From Bernardetiaceae bacterium (GTDB taxonomy: Bacteria; Bacteroidota; Bacteroidia; Cytophagales; Thermoflexibacteraceae): DNA of 64,000 bases. A program made the position numbers and the translations under genes. Shown piece by piece: positions 44,901 to 53,621 of this stretch. Location of the stretch: contig JANWWZ010000009.1 in assembly GCA_025057115.1 (NCBI GenBank), positions 32,231 to 96,230 on the forward strand. The letters are read 5' to 3'. The notes beneath the pieces are model-generated. The model did not search any database. It worked only from the letters and a program-made list of their open reading frames with translations, and was not told the DNA's origin. The stretch's first letter is position 1. Each line of letters starts with the position of its first letter.

Positions 44901-46176
44901 AGAAGCGGGCATCGATCTTCGCAAATTGCAAAAAGAAATTGACGATTTAGACAAGGATTTAAGCCGTCGCTCCTCTTTGTTTATCCAAGCCAAACAGCTC
45001 AAAACTCACCGTTGGCAGGAAATAGCAGCCCGTTTACAGCCCAATGAAGCAGCCGTAGAGATTATTCGCTATAACTATTACGACAAAGGTTTTACCGATT
45101 CAATCACTTATGCGGCTCTCGTGCTTCGTTACGGCGATAAAAAGGCGCCTAGATTGACAATTATTCCTGGCGGTACAAGGCTGGAGGATACTTACCTAAA
45201 AATTTACCGCAATTCATTCAAGTTTGGAATACCAGACTATCAATCTTACAAGCGCTATTGGGAAGTCATTGATAATTTGCTTGGCGATGTCAAAAAAGTG
45301 TATCTTTCAGTAGAAGGGGCTTACAATCAAGTAAACGTTGAGGCATTACTCACCGCAGAGGATACATACGTCATTGATCGTCGCGAAATAGTGTTACTCA
45401 CCAACACTACGGATTTATTAGAACAACGGACTGCCACTGAAAAAACGCGCGAGTTTGTCCTCGTTGGCAACCCAGTTTTTTATCGCAACTTACAACCTGA
45501 AGAGTTTCTGGAAACTCGTGGTAGAAGAGTTCCGCAGTTGCCAGGTGCTTTCCGCGAGGTCAAAAATTTAACTAAGCTCGTGAGTATATTCCAATATCCT
45601 ACAAGTGAACTTACTCTTACTGAGGCTACAGAAGAACGAATTAAGCAGCTACAAAATCCGCGCGTGTTGCACATTGCCACTCATGGCTTTTTCGAAGCTG
45701 ATTTATCAACCAAACTCATTGATAATGAACTCAGTAGCCGCCAAACTTTTAATAATCCGCTCTTGCGCTCGGGTTTGCTGCTGCGCAATGGAGGCGAATT
45801 AGTAGAAAATGGCAATGTGTACACCTACAACCGCGAAGAAGGAGTGCTCACCGCCTACGAAGCAATGGACTTGTCTTTGGACAATACCGAACTTGTAACC
45901 TTGAGTGCCTGCGAAACAGCACGCGGAGATACCCGCATTGGAGAAGGTGTTTACGGCTTGCAAAGAGCTTTTCGAGTAGCGGGAGCACGTACTTTAATTA
46001 TGAGTTTGTTCAAAGTAGATGATGCAGCCACCCAAAAACTCATGGAGTTGTTTTACTCTCGATGGTTACAAACCGGCAATAAACGCGAGGCATTCACTTA
46101 CGCTAAAAAAGAAATCCGCAAAGAGTATCTTTTGCCTAAATATTGGGGTGCCTTTATCATGGTGGGGGTAGAATAG
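41962..46176 (+). CDS. Secreted TPR-CHAT protein (caspase-like protease domain)
   Basis: 1404 aa with a signal peptide (MMRLLSFLGLWLVFSNLLLAQ). Residues about 25-930 are helical TPR repeats in long arrays (for example ARAALLRADRLYQRSNAAI and QAQQALTLLDSATRIW). The CHAT domain covers roughly 1050-1404, with the caspase-clan dyad His1241 in HIATHGFFEAD and Cys1317 in LSACETARGD. Between them lies NPLLRSGLLLRNGG and after them GEGVYGLQRAFRVAGARTLI. CHAT proteases are activated through TPR-bound partners. The signal peptide places this one outside the cytoplasm, unlike Cas- or gasdermin-linked TPR-CHATs. No partner gene is adjacent. Confidence 0.9.
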   Translation: MMRLLSFLGLWLVFSNLLLAQSTEKIYATLAVCERYYDDGDYEKALEKCQSLVKILQRQSYGYAVAFALPYLAKYQEAMGRYPAFESTIQEMLNQRIISGEKSRIYALGLLHAATAYAEYGDANKAETYLNQAQLLLAGEKNPLIKAEIAQTRVRIAFLRADFASFKQHINEALQTRQATLVAEETYFDEIERTEKTRKVSAVELRRRKNQYAELLNLWGEMLRQEGRYGEAGNKLSEAATWIQTNLSKRDAAFITNRHYQNLLSLDMGGEKEKLQHQLDRHVFTAEKRFTPVHKTYLAIHEALIENYIESKYIRRSKKQRWELRQNTAKYYGRDKMPYAISQRLDARTAYKFQNYREARNLLEDALTPPEKVPTEHQEYRKLMLQGYDLAVATGDLTKAESYVRQLVYSAEKALGKNSLPYHYARMRQAVYYASFTNRFGATDSIIKESYHGYISPRLSLEHKDRIQFLNDIATYYQMTGRYDSALALLTQAGELAKKRFGADDVRYATQLQKLVKVQMLQGRFADADKNINRILDIFRKAYNRTLNLEYAQALETAASYYATMGLFTQARAALLRADRLYQRSNAAIAGSTAIDDLAELYIAMERYNQTERLLNEALQVRQKRYGENNRFLINPYNHLARLYLATGDYVKADEAVNRAMQLAMQIFGDTSIVTSEVQETQALINAAIGDYEKAIAELEKVRQIKEKRFGSSNVLVANLLRQEALIRYFNKENLATISQYFNQARQMIARTLGGRNPIYANALKDLALIYAENNQAQQALTLLDSATRIWNALLKTSNNTNVAEIAILKGDIYTRVGEFSAADRQYRNAQRIIAKLLGTQHSLYIKAQTQQARMYAAQKNYAQAQKIMSNVLAGYRKYITTFFPVLSDREKTKYWGLVRTDFEFYTNIIMQRLASDSSLTGLLYDNATFTKSLLITNAGKLRNLILNSNDSAIVRRYRNWLEKKQLLTQALAYSPAQLQEAGIDLRKLQKEIDDLDKDLSRRSSLFIQAKQLKTHRWQEIAARLQPNEAAVEIIRYNYYDKGFTDSITYAALVLRYGDKKAPRLTIIPGGTRLEDTYLKIYRNSFKFGIPDYQSYKRYWEVIDNLLGDVKKVYLSVEGAYNQVNVEALLTAEDTYVIDRREIVLLTNTTDLLEQRTATEKTREFVLVGNPVFYRNLQPEEFLETRGRRVPQLPGAFREVKNLTKLVSIFQYPTSELTLTEATEERIKQLQNPRVLHIATHGFFEADLSTKLIDNELSSRQTFNNPLLRSGLLLRNGGELVENGNVYTYNREEGVLTAYEAMDLSLDNTELVTLSACETARGDTRIGEGVYGLQRAFRVAGARTLIMSLFKVDDAATQKLMELFYSRWLQTGNKREAFTYAKKEIRKEYLLPKYWGAFIMVGVE

Positions 46177-46213
46177 CTTTTCTTATTTGACTCCTGTTGA
46201 GGCTTATAATACT

Positions 46214-47470
46214 TCAAGGGCTTAACTTGCTTGGCAAGGTTCTGGCGGGGCGTTGGAGAAAAATCGCACTTATCACTGCTGAAAGACTTACGCCCAAGAG
46301 AATATAAGTACCTACCTGATAACTGCCCTGCAAAGTACGCAAAAAACCTAACAAATAAATGCCCGCGCTGCCTGCCAAAGTATCCATCGTAGTAACAATT
46401 CCTAATATTTTGCCAAAATTTTTCCCAGCATAGTACTCCGCTACCGTAAGTTGAACCATTGTAAAAGCACCACTGTAACCCAATCCATAGACTCCAACGA
46501 ACAGAGGCGTAAATATTTGGTTATTGGCTGGAATGAGTTGCATTAGAAGCGACCCTACAGTCATATTCACAACGGCAGCTATCAAAATGCTTTTTTTAGA
46601 AAATTTATCGCTTAACCACCCAAAAAAGACTTTTCCAGCAATGCTAAAGGCAAAAAACAAGCTCAACGCGTTGGCAATTTGATCTTCACTTAAACCTACA
46701 TCCCGCATAAAAAGAGCAAAATTTTGCACCACCCCTGTAATGCAAAAGAACACGGCTGCGGTAATGTAGAGCAGCAGGTAAAATCTAGGAGTGGCTAAAG
46801 CATCGCCAAGGGATAAGCCATAGTCCTGATTACCAACAGCTTGCTGATTCGTGTTAGGTTGAGCAACTCCATCTGGAAAGGTGTTTTTTTCACTTGGCAA
46901 GTTGCGAATAAACCACAAAGGGACTACAGAGGCTACTGCCGCTACTATAGCAAGCACAAGGGCGGTAAATTGCCAGCCAATTTGTTGGTTTAGCTTGGCT
47001 ATTAGCTGCGGAAAGATAATTCCACCTAAGCTAGAGCCTACTAAATAAATCCCTACAGCAACGCCTCTCCATCGGTTAAACCATTGAGAAAGCAAGGTTA
47101 CGCCCGCAATAGCCCCGCCGCAAGTAATAGAGATAGCACATATGATGTAAATGCCTACCAAATGCCAAGCATTAGTGATAAGGGGGTATAAAAGCAAAGC
47201 AATGACAGTGAGAAAGCTGCCTAAGCTCATCATAAAGCGCGGTCCAAATTTATCTACTAATGCACCAGCAAAAGGCGAAACAAGAGCTACTATAAAATAA
47301 AGCATAGAAGGACCGCGCGTAGTTTGCTCGTGCGTCCAGCCAAAAGTCTCTTTGAGAGATACATTCAGCAAGGGCAACCCATTTACGCCAATGGTAACAA
47401 CGGCAAAGACGATAAAAGCACTCCCCAGTACTAACCAGCCATAAAATAGTAACAACCTCATACAACGCAT
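46214..47470 (-). CDS. MFS transporter, oxalate/formate antiporter-like
   Basis: 418 aa with about 12 TM segments. The loop-2 motif GALVDKFGPRFMM (about 64-76) and its repeat FFGWLSDKFSKKSIL (about 275-289) between TM8 and TM9 mark the major facilitator superfamily. The N-terminus VTIGVNGLPLLNVSLKETFGW recalls the OFA (oxalate:formate antiporter) branch of monocarboxylate carriers. The central loop (IRNLPSEKNTFPDGVAQPN) is hydrophilic. The substrate is probably a small organic anion. Confidence 0.8.
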   Translation of the reverse strand: MRCMRLLLFYGWLVLGSAFIVFAVVTIGVNGLPLLNVSLKETFGWTHEQTTRGPSMLYFIVALVSPFAGALVDKFGPRFMMSLGSFLTVIALLLYPLITNAWHLVGIYIICAISITCGGAIAGVTLLSQWFNRWRGVAVGIYLVGSSLGGIIFPQLIAKLNQQIGWQFTALVLAIVAAVASVVPLWFIRNLPSEKNTFPDGVAQPNTNQQAVGNQDYGLSLGDALATPRFYLLLYITAAVFFCITGVVQNFALFMRDVGLSEDQIANALSLFFAFSIAGKVFFGWLSDKFSKKSILIAAVVNMTVGSLLMQLIPANNQIFTPLFVGVYGLGYSGAFTMVQLTVAEYYAGKNFGKILGIVTTMDTLAGSAGIYLLGFLRTLQGSYQVGTYILLGVSLSAVISAIFLQRPARTLPSKLSP

Positions 47471-47563
47471 CTTTTAATAACTTGCTGCCTTGCTAAAGTG
47501 AAACGCAAGGCATAAGCGGTAGGATAGGGACAAGCAATTTTAAACGCAAAATTCAACGAGACC

Positions 47564-48601
47564 TTAAAGGGCCTCAAAAAATTCTATCCAGGCTCCTTCT
47601 GGAGAGCGGACAGCAAACATTTTTACTTTTCCGATGTCGCCTATAAAAATTTGTTGCAAATTTACCACTGGTTTTACGCCATTTCGGATAATTTTTTCGT
47701 AATAGCCATCAATATTTTTGACTGGATAGCGGCACATCAGCACACCTCGGTTAGGTGGAACGGCGTTACTGCTAAAGTCAGCCCCAGTAGCTCCTTCCAT
47801 GGCTAGCAACTCCATCATGCCTTCTCCTTTTCCATCGGGGGAGAAAAGCAATAACTTAGCTTTTACCTGTGTACTGAGGTTGTAAGGCAGTCCCAAAATG
47901 TTTTCGCCAGGAGTTGGGTTGGTGATGGTAGTTTCTAAAATCTGCACAAAGCCTAGTTGATTCAAATAAAAGTCCTTTGCTCGATCATAGTCTTTGACGA
48001 TTTGTGCCGAGTTGATGATATTGCCAAATGCCCATTGGCGCGGCGGAGGCTGAGGCAAAGGAGGGTTTAATCGTTCAATAAAAGCAATCACAATGTCGTC
48101 ATGTCCTTTTACGAGTAATTCCCAGACTTCGAAAGGTCCCATTTGGTAATGAATGGGATTGCTAAGCCCATGCCAGCCGTGTTCACGCAAAGTGTCGTAA
48201 AGGGCGTGAATGCCTGCACAACGCAAGTCGATATCATAAATGCCACCTGTATCCCAGATTTTTCCTCCTGGTCGGATATAACCTACACTTACTCCTTTGA
48301 ACTGCATCAAGCGCAATCTTCCGTGTTCAGGTTTGTCAGGGGAGGCAAGCACTACTTCTTCTGCAGAAGCGCTCTCGGGCAATCCCCATGCTCTCAGCAG
48401 CGCCTTGTCTGCACTGCCGCGGTAAACAACCTGCCAACGAAGCACGTTGGCATAAAAATTTTCTGTAGCAGTTAAATTGCCTACGCTAAAGACCACTTCT
48501 CTAAAAGGAGCTATTTGATAACTCATGGTTTGTGCGCCAATTTTACCACTGATCAATAGCAAGATAGCCCATATAGTAGCATGAGGTCGGTTCATCTTCA
48601 A
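47564..48601 (-). CDS. Exported VOC (glyoxalase/dioxygenase fold) protein with two modules
   Basis: 345 aa. A signal peptide ends at about residue 24 (ILLISGKIGAQ), unusual for this superfamily. Two paired beta-alpha-beta-beta-beta modules follow: residues about 28-175 (FREVVFSVGNLTATENFYANVL) and 190-345 (NSAQIVKDYDRAKDFYLNQLGF), the second ending AVRSPEGAWIEFFE. VOC enzymes use divalent metal for isomerase, dioxygenase or resistance reactions. Metal ligands are not certain from sequence. It lies 12 bp upstream of no partner; ribD precedes it on the same strand by 12 bp. Confidence 0.8.
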   Translation of the reverse strand: MKMNRPHATIWAILLLISGKIGAQTMSYQIAPFREVVFSVGNLTATENFYANVLRWQVVYRGSADKALLRAWGLPESASAEEVVLASPDKPEHGRLRLMQFKGVSVGYIRPGGKIWDTGGIYDIDLRCAGIHALYDTLREHGWHGLSNPIHYQMGPFEVWELLVKGHDDIVIAFIERLNPPLPQPPPRQWAFGNIINSAQIVKDYDRAKDFYLNQLGFVQILETTITNPTPGENILGLPYNLSTQVKAKLLLFSPDGKGEGMMELLAMEGATGADFSSNAVPPNRGVLMCRYPVKNIDGYYEKIIRNGVKPVVNLQQIFIGDIGKVKMFAVRSPEGAWIEFFEAL

Positions 48602-48613
48602 GCATGTGTTTGG

Positions 48614-49642
48614 TTATCGCCTGAAAATTAGCAATTCGTTATCCAGCACGTAACTTTTGTGAATGAGTTTCCCACGTGGTCGGGGAGCGGCAATTCCTTC
48701 ATTGAGGGAATAAGGAGAACGAAACAAGCGAATTTCGTCCCATAAATCCATAACTAGTAACGTTTGTTGCAATTGTGGTCCTGCCTCTACTAACACCGAT
48801 TGAATGCCGCGGCCATGGAGGTCGGAAAATAATGCGGGCAAAAAATTAGCAGGCGGCAGCGCTTGCCAAATCACGGAAGCACTTTCTTCAGTGCGCTGCA
48901 GGTTGTAGCATATTGTAGGTTGCGAACCATCAAACAAGTGCAAGTGGGCAGGCAACCGAAGCCGACGATCAATTACTACGCGCCAAGGCTGCCGCCGAAT
49001 TACTGGGAAGTCCCGCACATTGAGCCGAGGATTGTCATGCAAAGCAGTGCCTGATCCAGTTAAAACAGCATCTTCTTCGCTGCGCCATTTATGGACCAAC
49101 TGCCTTGCCAGTAAATTGCTTATCCACACTTGCCGACGGTCAGCAGAAGCCATGAACCCATCAGCGCTTTCAGCCCATTTTAAAATAATGTAAGGGCGCT
49201 TAAGCTGCATAAAAGTAAAAAAGCGCCGATTGAGTTCTACTGCTTCTCTTTCTAGCACACCAGTGGTAATTTGAACACCCGCTTGCTGAAGTTTTTTCAC
49301 GCCATTGCCTGCTACTAAAGGATTGACGTCTAAAGTGGCAATCACTACGCGAGGAATCCGATGGCGGATAATTAAATCCGCGCAGGGAGGTGTTTTGCCA
49401 TAGTGCGAACAAGGTTCAAGGGTAACGTAAAGAGTTGAGGCTGCAAGAAGCGACTTGTCCGCTACTGATTCAATCGCGTTTACTTCTGCATGGGCTTGAC
49501 CGTAAAGCCGATGGTAACCTTCTCCTATTACCTTTCCTTGATGTACTACAACGCACCCCACCATGGGATTAGGGCTCACACTTCCTAACCCCAATTGCGC
49601 CAGTTGTAGCGCCCTGTGCATAAAAAGTTCTTCTGGCTGCAC
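48614..49642 (-). CDS. ribD: Bifunctional riboflavin biosynthesis deaminase/reductase
   Basis: 342 aa. The N-terminal deaminase (1-145) has HAEVNAIE and PCSHYGKTPPC zinc motifs (about 50-88). The C-terminal reductase (about 150-340) has the substrate region KWAESADGFMAS and VLVEAGPQLQQ. It performs two successive steps from the GTP-derived pyrimidine in riboflavin synthesis. No other rib gene is nearby. The VOC gene starts 12 bp after it. Confidence 0.94.
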   Translation of the reverse strand: MQPEELFMHRALQLAQLGLGSVSPNPMVGCVVVHQGKVIGEGYHRLYGQAHAEVNAIESVADKSLLAASTLYVTLEPCSHYGKTPPCADLIIRHRIPRVVIATLDVNPLVAGNGVKKLQQAGVQITTGVLEREAVELNRRFFTFMQLKRPYIILKWAESADGFMASADRRQVWISNLLARQLVHKWRSEEDAVLTGSGTALHDNPRLNVRDFPVIRRQPWRVVIDRRLRLPAHLHLFDGSQPTICYNLQRTEESASVIWQALPPANFLPALFSDLHGRGIQSVLVEAGPQLQQTLLVMDLWDEIRLFRSPYSLNEGIAAPRPRGKLIHKSYVLDNELLIFRR

Positions 49643-49718
49643 TTTTTATTTTGCTTTTGGGTTTTGAGGGAAAAGCGCTAAATTAAGGTGTGAATTTTTA
49701 CAGCAAATTTTTATCCTC

Positions 49719-49946
49719 ATGAGCGCTAATGAATTTGTTCGCCTTTCTCTTACTCGCCAATGTAGCATTTTAGGCAAAGATGGCTATTTGTTAGGCATTC
49801 GCCGCAACAAAGCAAAGCAAAATATTTGGCTATACTTGCTTTACGACTTTTTGGTAGAAGTGTATTTTGAACCCAATGGTTTGGTGAGCAATACGTTACT
49901 GCCAGAAGCAACCTCGCTAAGTTTGTATGTCAATCTAAAGGCTTAG
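49719..49946 (+). CDS. Small conserved hypothetical protein (75 aa)
   Basis: 75 aa, no signal peptide or TM segment long enough for export. It has CSILGKDGYLLGIRRNKAKQNIW and a hydrophobic LYDFLVEVYFEP stretch. ATG 49719 is the only sensible start. Its stop overlaps the lptD stop by 4 bp on the opposite strand. Similar small genes are remembered from Cytophagales neighbourhoods, but there is no known function. Confidence 0.6.
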   Translation: MSANEFVRLSLTRQCSILGKDGYLLGIRRNKAKQNIWLYLLYDFLVEVYFEPNGLVSNTLLPEATSLSLYVNLKA

Positions 49947-52657
49947 CGGAAGTACCACAAATTGCGCCGACTAAGTTTAAGGTCAGAAAGGACAGAAGCT
50001 CTTACGTTGATGTCAAGGGTGTAACCTGCTCGCGGTCCGAAGGGAATCCAGCTAATGTTCATTACCCAGCAGTGCAGGTCGCGGTAAATGGTAAATTGCG
50101 TGAAACTCAGTCCTTTAGCTTCAAAGTCATAGCCCGAAGTAAAACCAATTTTCCACTTTGGAGTCAGTTTCAGGTCCCCATTAAAGTTAAGGGTTTGCGT
50201 AACGCGGGCATTTTCGAAGCCGTTCTTGTTGTAATTCAAATTGTAGCTGAGGCTTAGCGTCCAAGGAACGGTAAAATCCACATACAAATGCCTGTTTCGG
50301 TTGATAAAGTCTAGTTCCTCTTGGCTGGCTTTGGCAGAGCGATACTGCCTTTTTGCTTGTGGAGGAGCAAAGTTAGCCGAAATGGCGATACTTGCATTGG
50401 TAAGTACACCGATGCCGTTGCCATTTTGCCAAGCATAACTTCGGTGTTTTCGCTGCAGTACAGTGCGCTGCCTGCCAGTAGTATCCACCCGAAGGAGTTC
50501 AAAACCGTAGGGGTCCAAAGTGGCATTGAAGGAAACGTTAAACTTTTTGAACAAGTCTGTCCGCGCTGAAAGAGCAATAGGAGCCAGTTTAAACGAGTCT
50601 GCTGCTAGGTTATAACTGGTGTTAAGCCCAACATTGTCCAAAAGCATAATTTTTTCGCCTTTTGGAGCTTTAGCAGGAGCACCTTTGGTAGGTGAAGCGG
50701 CTGTGTCTTCTTTCGGTTTTAACTTCATTTCCAGCGTGTTAGTTAGTCCCAAGCTAATGGAGCCCTGTTTTCCTGAAACAGGTTGCCCATAAATGCCTGC
50801 CAGTCGGCTTTGGCGCACTAATGAGGGACGCGGCTGATTCTCTGGTTGAATAGTTAAGTTGTCAAAAAAATTAAAACGCGGATCACCAAAATCAGGTTGG
50901 TAGCTAAATCCAACATTAGGGTTAATAGTCAGGCGCAATCGGTCTATTTTTTTAGACTTGGGATAAAAAAATCCATACAGTCGGGTTTGCAAAGAAGCGC
51001 CGAGGTTGTAGGAGTAAAACCGTGAAAAGCCGCGAACTGTATCGATGCGCACAATGTCATTGCGTTCAAGGGTATAAACGTAGCGCTCTGGATACCAGAC
51101 CTCGGAATAATTTCCATTAAAGCTAGTGGTAAAATATTTAAACAAAGTAACCGCAGTGGTAACGGGAATGGTGTGCTGCACTCCCATTTGAGCACGGCTA
51201 AAAATTTGGCTTAAGTTTTCAAAATTGAATGGCAAAAATGAGGCTGGGATTTGATTGGCTATCTCCCCGCGCTCATTTACATTGCCCGCTACGCGAAAAG
51301 GAAAGGACTGGGCAGGTCGGTTATTGGTAATTACAGCGCGCGCCCTGCCCGTGTAGCTAAAATTGAACTGGCTCAACAAAGATTTGCCTTCGCTGCGCTT
51401 TCCTTTGAAAGGATAAACGCGGTTCATGGCAAGGTTTACTTCTGGGAAAATGCTTACAATCCGCGTGATAATGTTTTGCTCATGACGCAAGTTAGCCGCT
51501 GCTGTGAAAGGAGTTCCGGTAAAAGTCTTGTTGTAAGAAATGCTGGAGTTAAAGGAAGAAGATTGAAAATTATTTAACTGCGGGGCATTGTTCCGCCCAA
51601 AAGTGTTCGTGCCGGCGTTCACGCTAGCACTAAAACGACTATCGCCCTTGCTTTGCGGAGTATGATTCCAACTAATGTTAAAGTCATTGACGATATTTTT
51701 TTCAATTTGTCCGGCTACTTCATTAACGCGCCGGTTGTACTGAAAGCGAAATTGTCCGTCAAAAGCGTAGCGCTTTTTGTATCGCATGGCTGCTGTGGCA
51801 CCCCAGCCACCGATGGTGTGCACTTCTCCTAAGAGGGAAAGGTCTAAATAATCGCTTAAGACAAAGTAAAACCCTCCTTGGCTAAGGAAGAAACCGCGCT
51901 CGCGCGTTTCGCCATACTGCGGCATGACAAAACCCGAAGAACGCGTTTTAGGTTGGGGAAACATGCCAAAAGGAAAACCCAACGGCACTGGAATGCGGTT
52001 GATTTCCAAGTTAAACAATCCTGAGACAATCAACTTGCCTGGAATGACTTTCATTTTCCGAGCTCGAATTCCAAAGTGTGGCACTGGTGCATCACAAGTA
52101 GTATAAAGTCCATTTTCCCCATAAGAAGTATCGTCCGTATTTTTTTTAACGTTTTCCATGACCACAAACCCTTCGCCGTATTTGGTAGTAACGCCGCGCA
52201 CCTTTGCTTTCCGAGTTTTAAAATTATACGAAAGCTCCTTGGAGGTATAGGTTTCACCTTGGTCGGTAAACTCGGGCAAGCCAACGTCTTTTCCCGTGGC
52301 GGTATCGCGCTCAAAAGAAGCGCTGATGGTGTGTTTGTTCCAATCTACTTTTATTTTAGCAGCTTTCAGAGAAATTTCTCCATACACGATTTTAGCTTCG
52401 TTGTACAAATAAATGATGCGCCGGCGCACGTCAAAGCGAATTGAATCTTTGGCATTGTAATTAATCTTAGTAGTGATCTCTCCTTTTTTTGCAGAAGGGG
52501 CTAAGGAATCCCTTTCCACTTCGGTGGAATCGGTGGGGTTAATGTTGGCTAATGGGGCGGTGTTTTGAGCCATGCCCTTGTAAATCAGGGCAAAGATAAG
52601 CCCTACTAGCAAAGCAACCGTCGGCGCAGTTTTTGATGGACTTTGCAAAAAGTTCAC
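49943..52657 (-). CDS. LPS-assembly protein LptD-like outer-membrane barrel
   Basis: 904 aa with signal peptide (ending near KGMAQ). Residues about 65-190 form an OstA/LptA-like beta-jellyroll (RRIIYLYNEAKIVYGEISLKAAKIKVDW), and the rest is a large beta-barrel rich in aromatic strands, ending NLWYFR. LptD inserts LPS or lipooligosaccharide at the cell surface. The Bacteroidota version lacks the canonical disulfide-linked cysteines. It is divergent from the amidase gene, with 88 bp between starts, a neighbourhood seen in other members of the phylum. Confidence 0.88.
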   Translation of the reverse strand: MNFLQSPSKTAPTVALLVGLIFALIYKGMAQNTAPLANINPTDSTEVERDSLAPSAKKGEITTKINYNAKDSIRFDVRRRIIYLYNEAKIVYGEISLKAAKIKVDWNKHTISASFERDTATGKDVGLPEFTDQGETYTSKELSYNFKTRKAKVRGVTTKYGEGFVVMENVKKNTDDTSYGENGLYTTCDAPVPHFGIRARKMKVIPGKLIVSGLFNLEINRIPVPLGFPFGMFPQPKTRSSGFVMPQYGETRERGFFLSQGGFYFVLSDYLDLSLLGEVHTIGGWGATAAMRYKKRYAFDGQFRFQYNRRVNEVAGQIEKNIVNDFNISWNHTPQSKGDSRFSASVNAGTNTFGRNNAPQLNNFQSSSFNSSISYNKTFTGTPFTAAANLRHEQNIITRIVSIFPEVNLAMNRVYPFKGKRSEGKSLLSQFNFSYTGRARAVITNNRPAQSFPFRVAGNVNERGEIANQIPASFLPFNFENLSQIFSRAQMGVQHTIPVTTAVTLFKYFTTSFNGNYSEVWYPERYVYTLERNDIVRIDTVRGFSRFYSYNLGASLQTRLYGFFYPKSKKIDRLRLTINPNVGFSYQPDFGDPRFNFFDNLTIQPENQPRPSLVRQSRLAGIYGQPVSGKQGSISLGLTNTLEMKLKPKEDTAASPTKGAPAKAPKGEKIMLLDNVGLNTSYNLAADSFKLAPIALSARTDLFKKFNVSFNATLDPYGFELLRVDTTGRQRTVLQRKHRSYAWQNGNGIGVLTNASIAISANFAPPQAKRQYRSAKASQEELDFINRNRHLYVDFTVPWTLSLSYNLNYNKNGFENARVTQTLNFNGDLKLTPKWKIGFTSGYDFEAKGLSFTQFTIYRDLHCWVMNISWIPFGPRAGYTLDINVRASVLSDLKLSRRNLWYFR

Positions 52658-52745
52658 CCGAATTTGTTATGCAATATTAACGGCAGGTGTATATTTTCGC
52701 AATTATATGAAACAGCTTAGACTGAACTTTAACAGTTATTAGCCA

Positions 52746-53537
52746 ATGAAATACCTTGTAAATGTAACCCTTCTTGCGATATGTTTTATTTTAGTAGGCT
52801 TTTCCTCGGCAAATCAGCCTATTGACAAAGTAAACACCATATTTATTGACATAGGGCATGGAGGCAAAGATCCTGGCGCATTAGGGGTAAACAATAGCCT
52901 AGAAAAAGAAATTGCCTTCCGAATAGCCACTCAAATAGGAGCATTGCTAAAAACTTACCTACCTGAAGTAAAGTATTTCTACACTCGCCAAAGCGATGAG
53001 TTCATTTCTTTAGCAGACAGGGCGCGCATGGCAAATAAACAAAATGCTGACTTATTCATTTCCATTCATGCCAATTCTTCTCCTAGTCCAGAAATATATG
53101 GAACAGAAACTTTTGTCATGGGCATTTCCTCCATACCAGAAAATCTCCGCGTTGCCATGACAGAAAATCAAGCGATCCAATACGAGGATGAAAAAAAACG
53201 CAAAAAAGAATACCGAGATTTTGACCTACATGCCGATTATATTAACCATATTTTAGTTGCCAATCGACAAAATGCGGTTCGCCAAAGAAGCATTACAATG
53301 GCGCATTTGGTAGAAAAAAATTTCGCCAGCAGCATCGGCAAACGACACAGCCGAGGAGTCAAGCAAGCTAACCTAATTGTGCTTTGGAAAACTACTATGC
53401 CTTCTGTGTTAATAGAAACTGGTTACCTAAGCAATAGCAAAGAAGAAAAATATTTAAGCAGCGAAGAAGGGATTTTAGAAACAGCCTCCTCGATTTACCG
53501 CGCCATACGGGACTACATTGCCACCATCGAAAAATAA
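52746..53537 (+). CDS. N-acetylmuramoyl-L-alanine amidase (Amidase_3), exported
   Basis: 263 aa with a signal peptide (MKYLVNVTLLAICFILVGFSSA). Zinc ligands: His in FIDIGHGGKDPGA, Glu in LEKEIAFRIA and His in FISIHANSS, with the catalytic Glu in SVLIETGYLSNSKEE. It cuts the amide between muramic acid and the peptide stem in peptidoglycan. It leads a rightward run: amidase, MCE protein, gyrA. Confidence 0.93.
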   Translation: MKYLVNVTLLAICFILVGFSSANQPIDKVNTIFIDIGHGGKDPGALGVNNSLEKEIAFRIATQIGALLKTYLPEVKYFYTRQSDEFISLADRARMANKQNADLFISIHANSSPSPEIYGTETFVMGISSIPENLRVAMTENQAIQYEDEKKRKKEYRDFDLHADYINHILVANRQNAVRQRSITMAHLVEKNFASSIGKRHSRGVKQANLIVLWKTTMPSVLIETGYLSNSKEEKYLSSEEGILETASSIYRAIRDYIATIEK

Positions 53538-53539
53538 TC

Positions 53540-53587
53540 CTTTGAAAATCAACAAGTTAGTTTGAAAATCCTTTGAAAATCAAACCA
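53540..53587 (+). repeat. Three short direct repeats before mlaD
   Basis: TTTGAAAATC occurs three times between the amidase stop and the mlaD start (near 53542, 53562 and 53572). It may be a regulatory motif or a slippage product. Confidence 0.4.
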
Positions 53588-53621
53588 CTTGTGCCATTTT
53601 TGCTTTAAACTGAAAAGCAAC

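Noticed and set aside
41962..46176. CRISPR-associated or gasdermin-linked TPR-CHAT system
   Set aside because: No Cas, gasdermin or other defence genes are near, and the protein carries a signal peptide.
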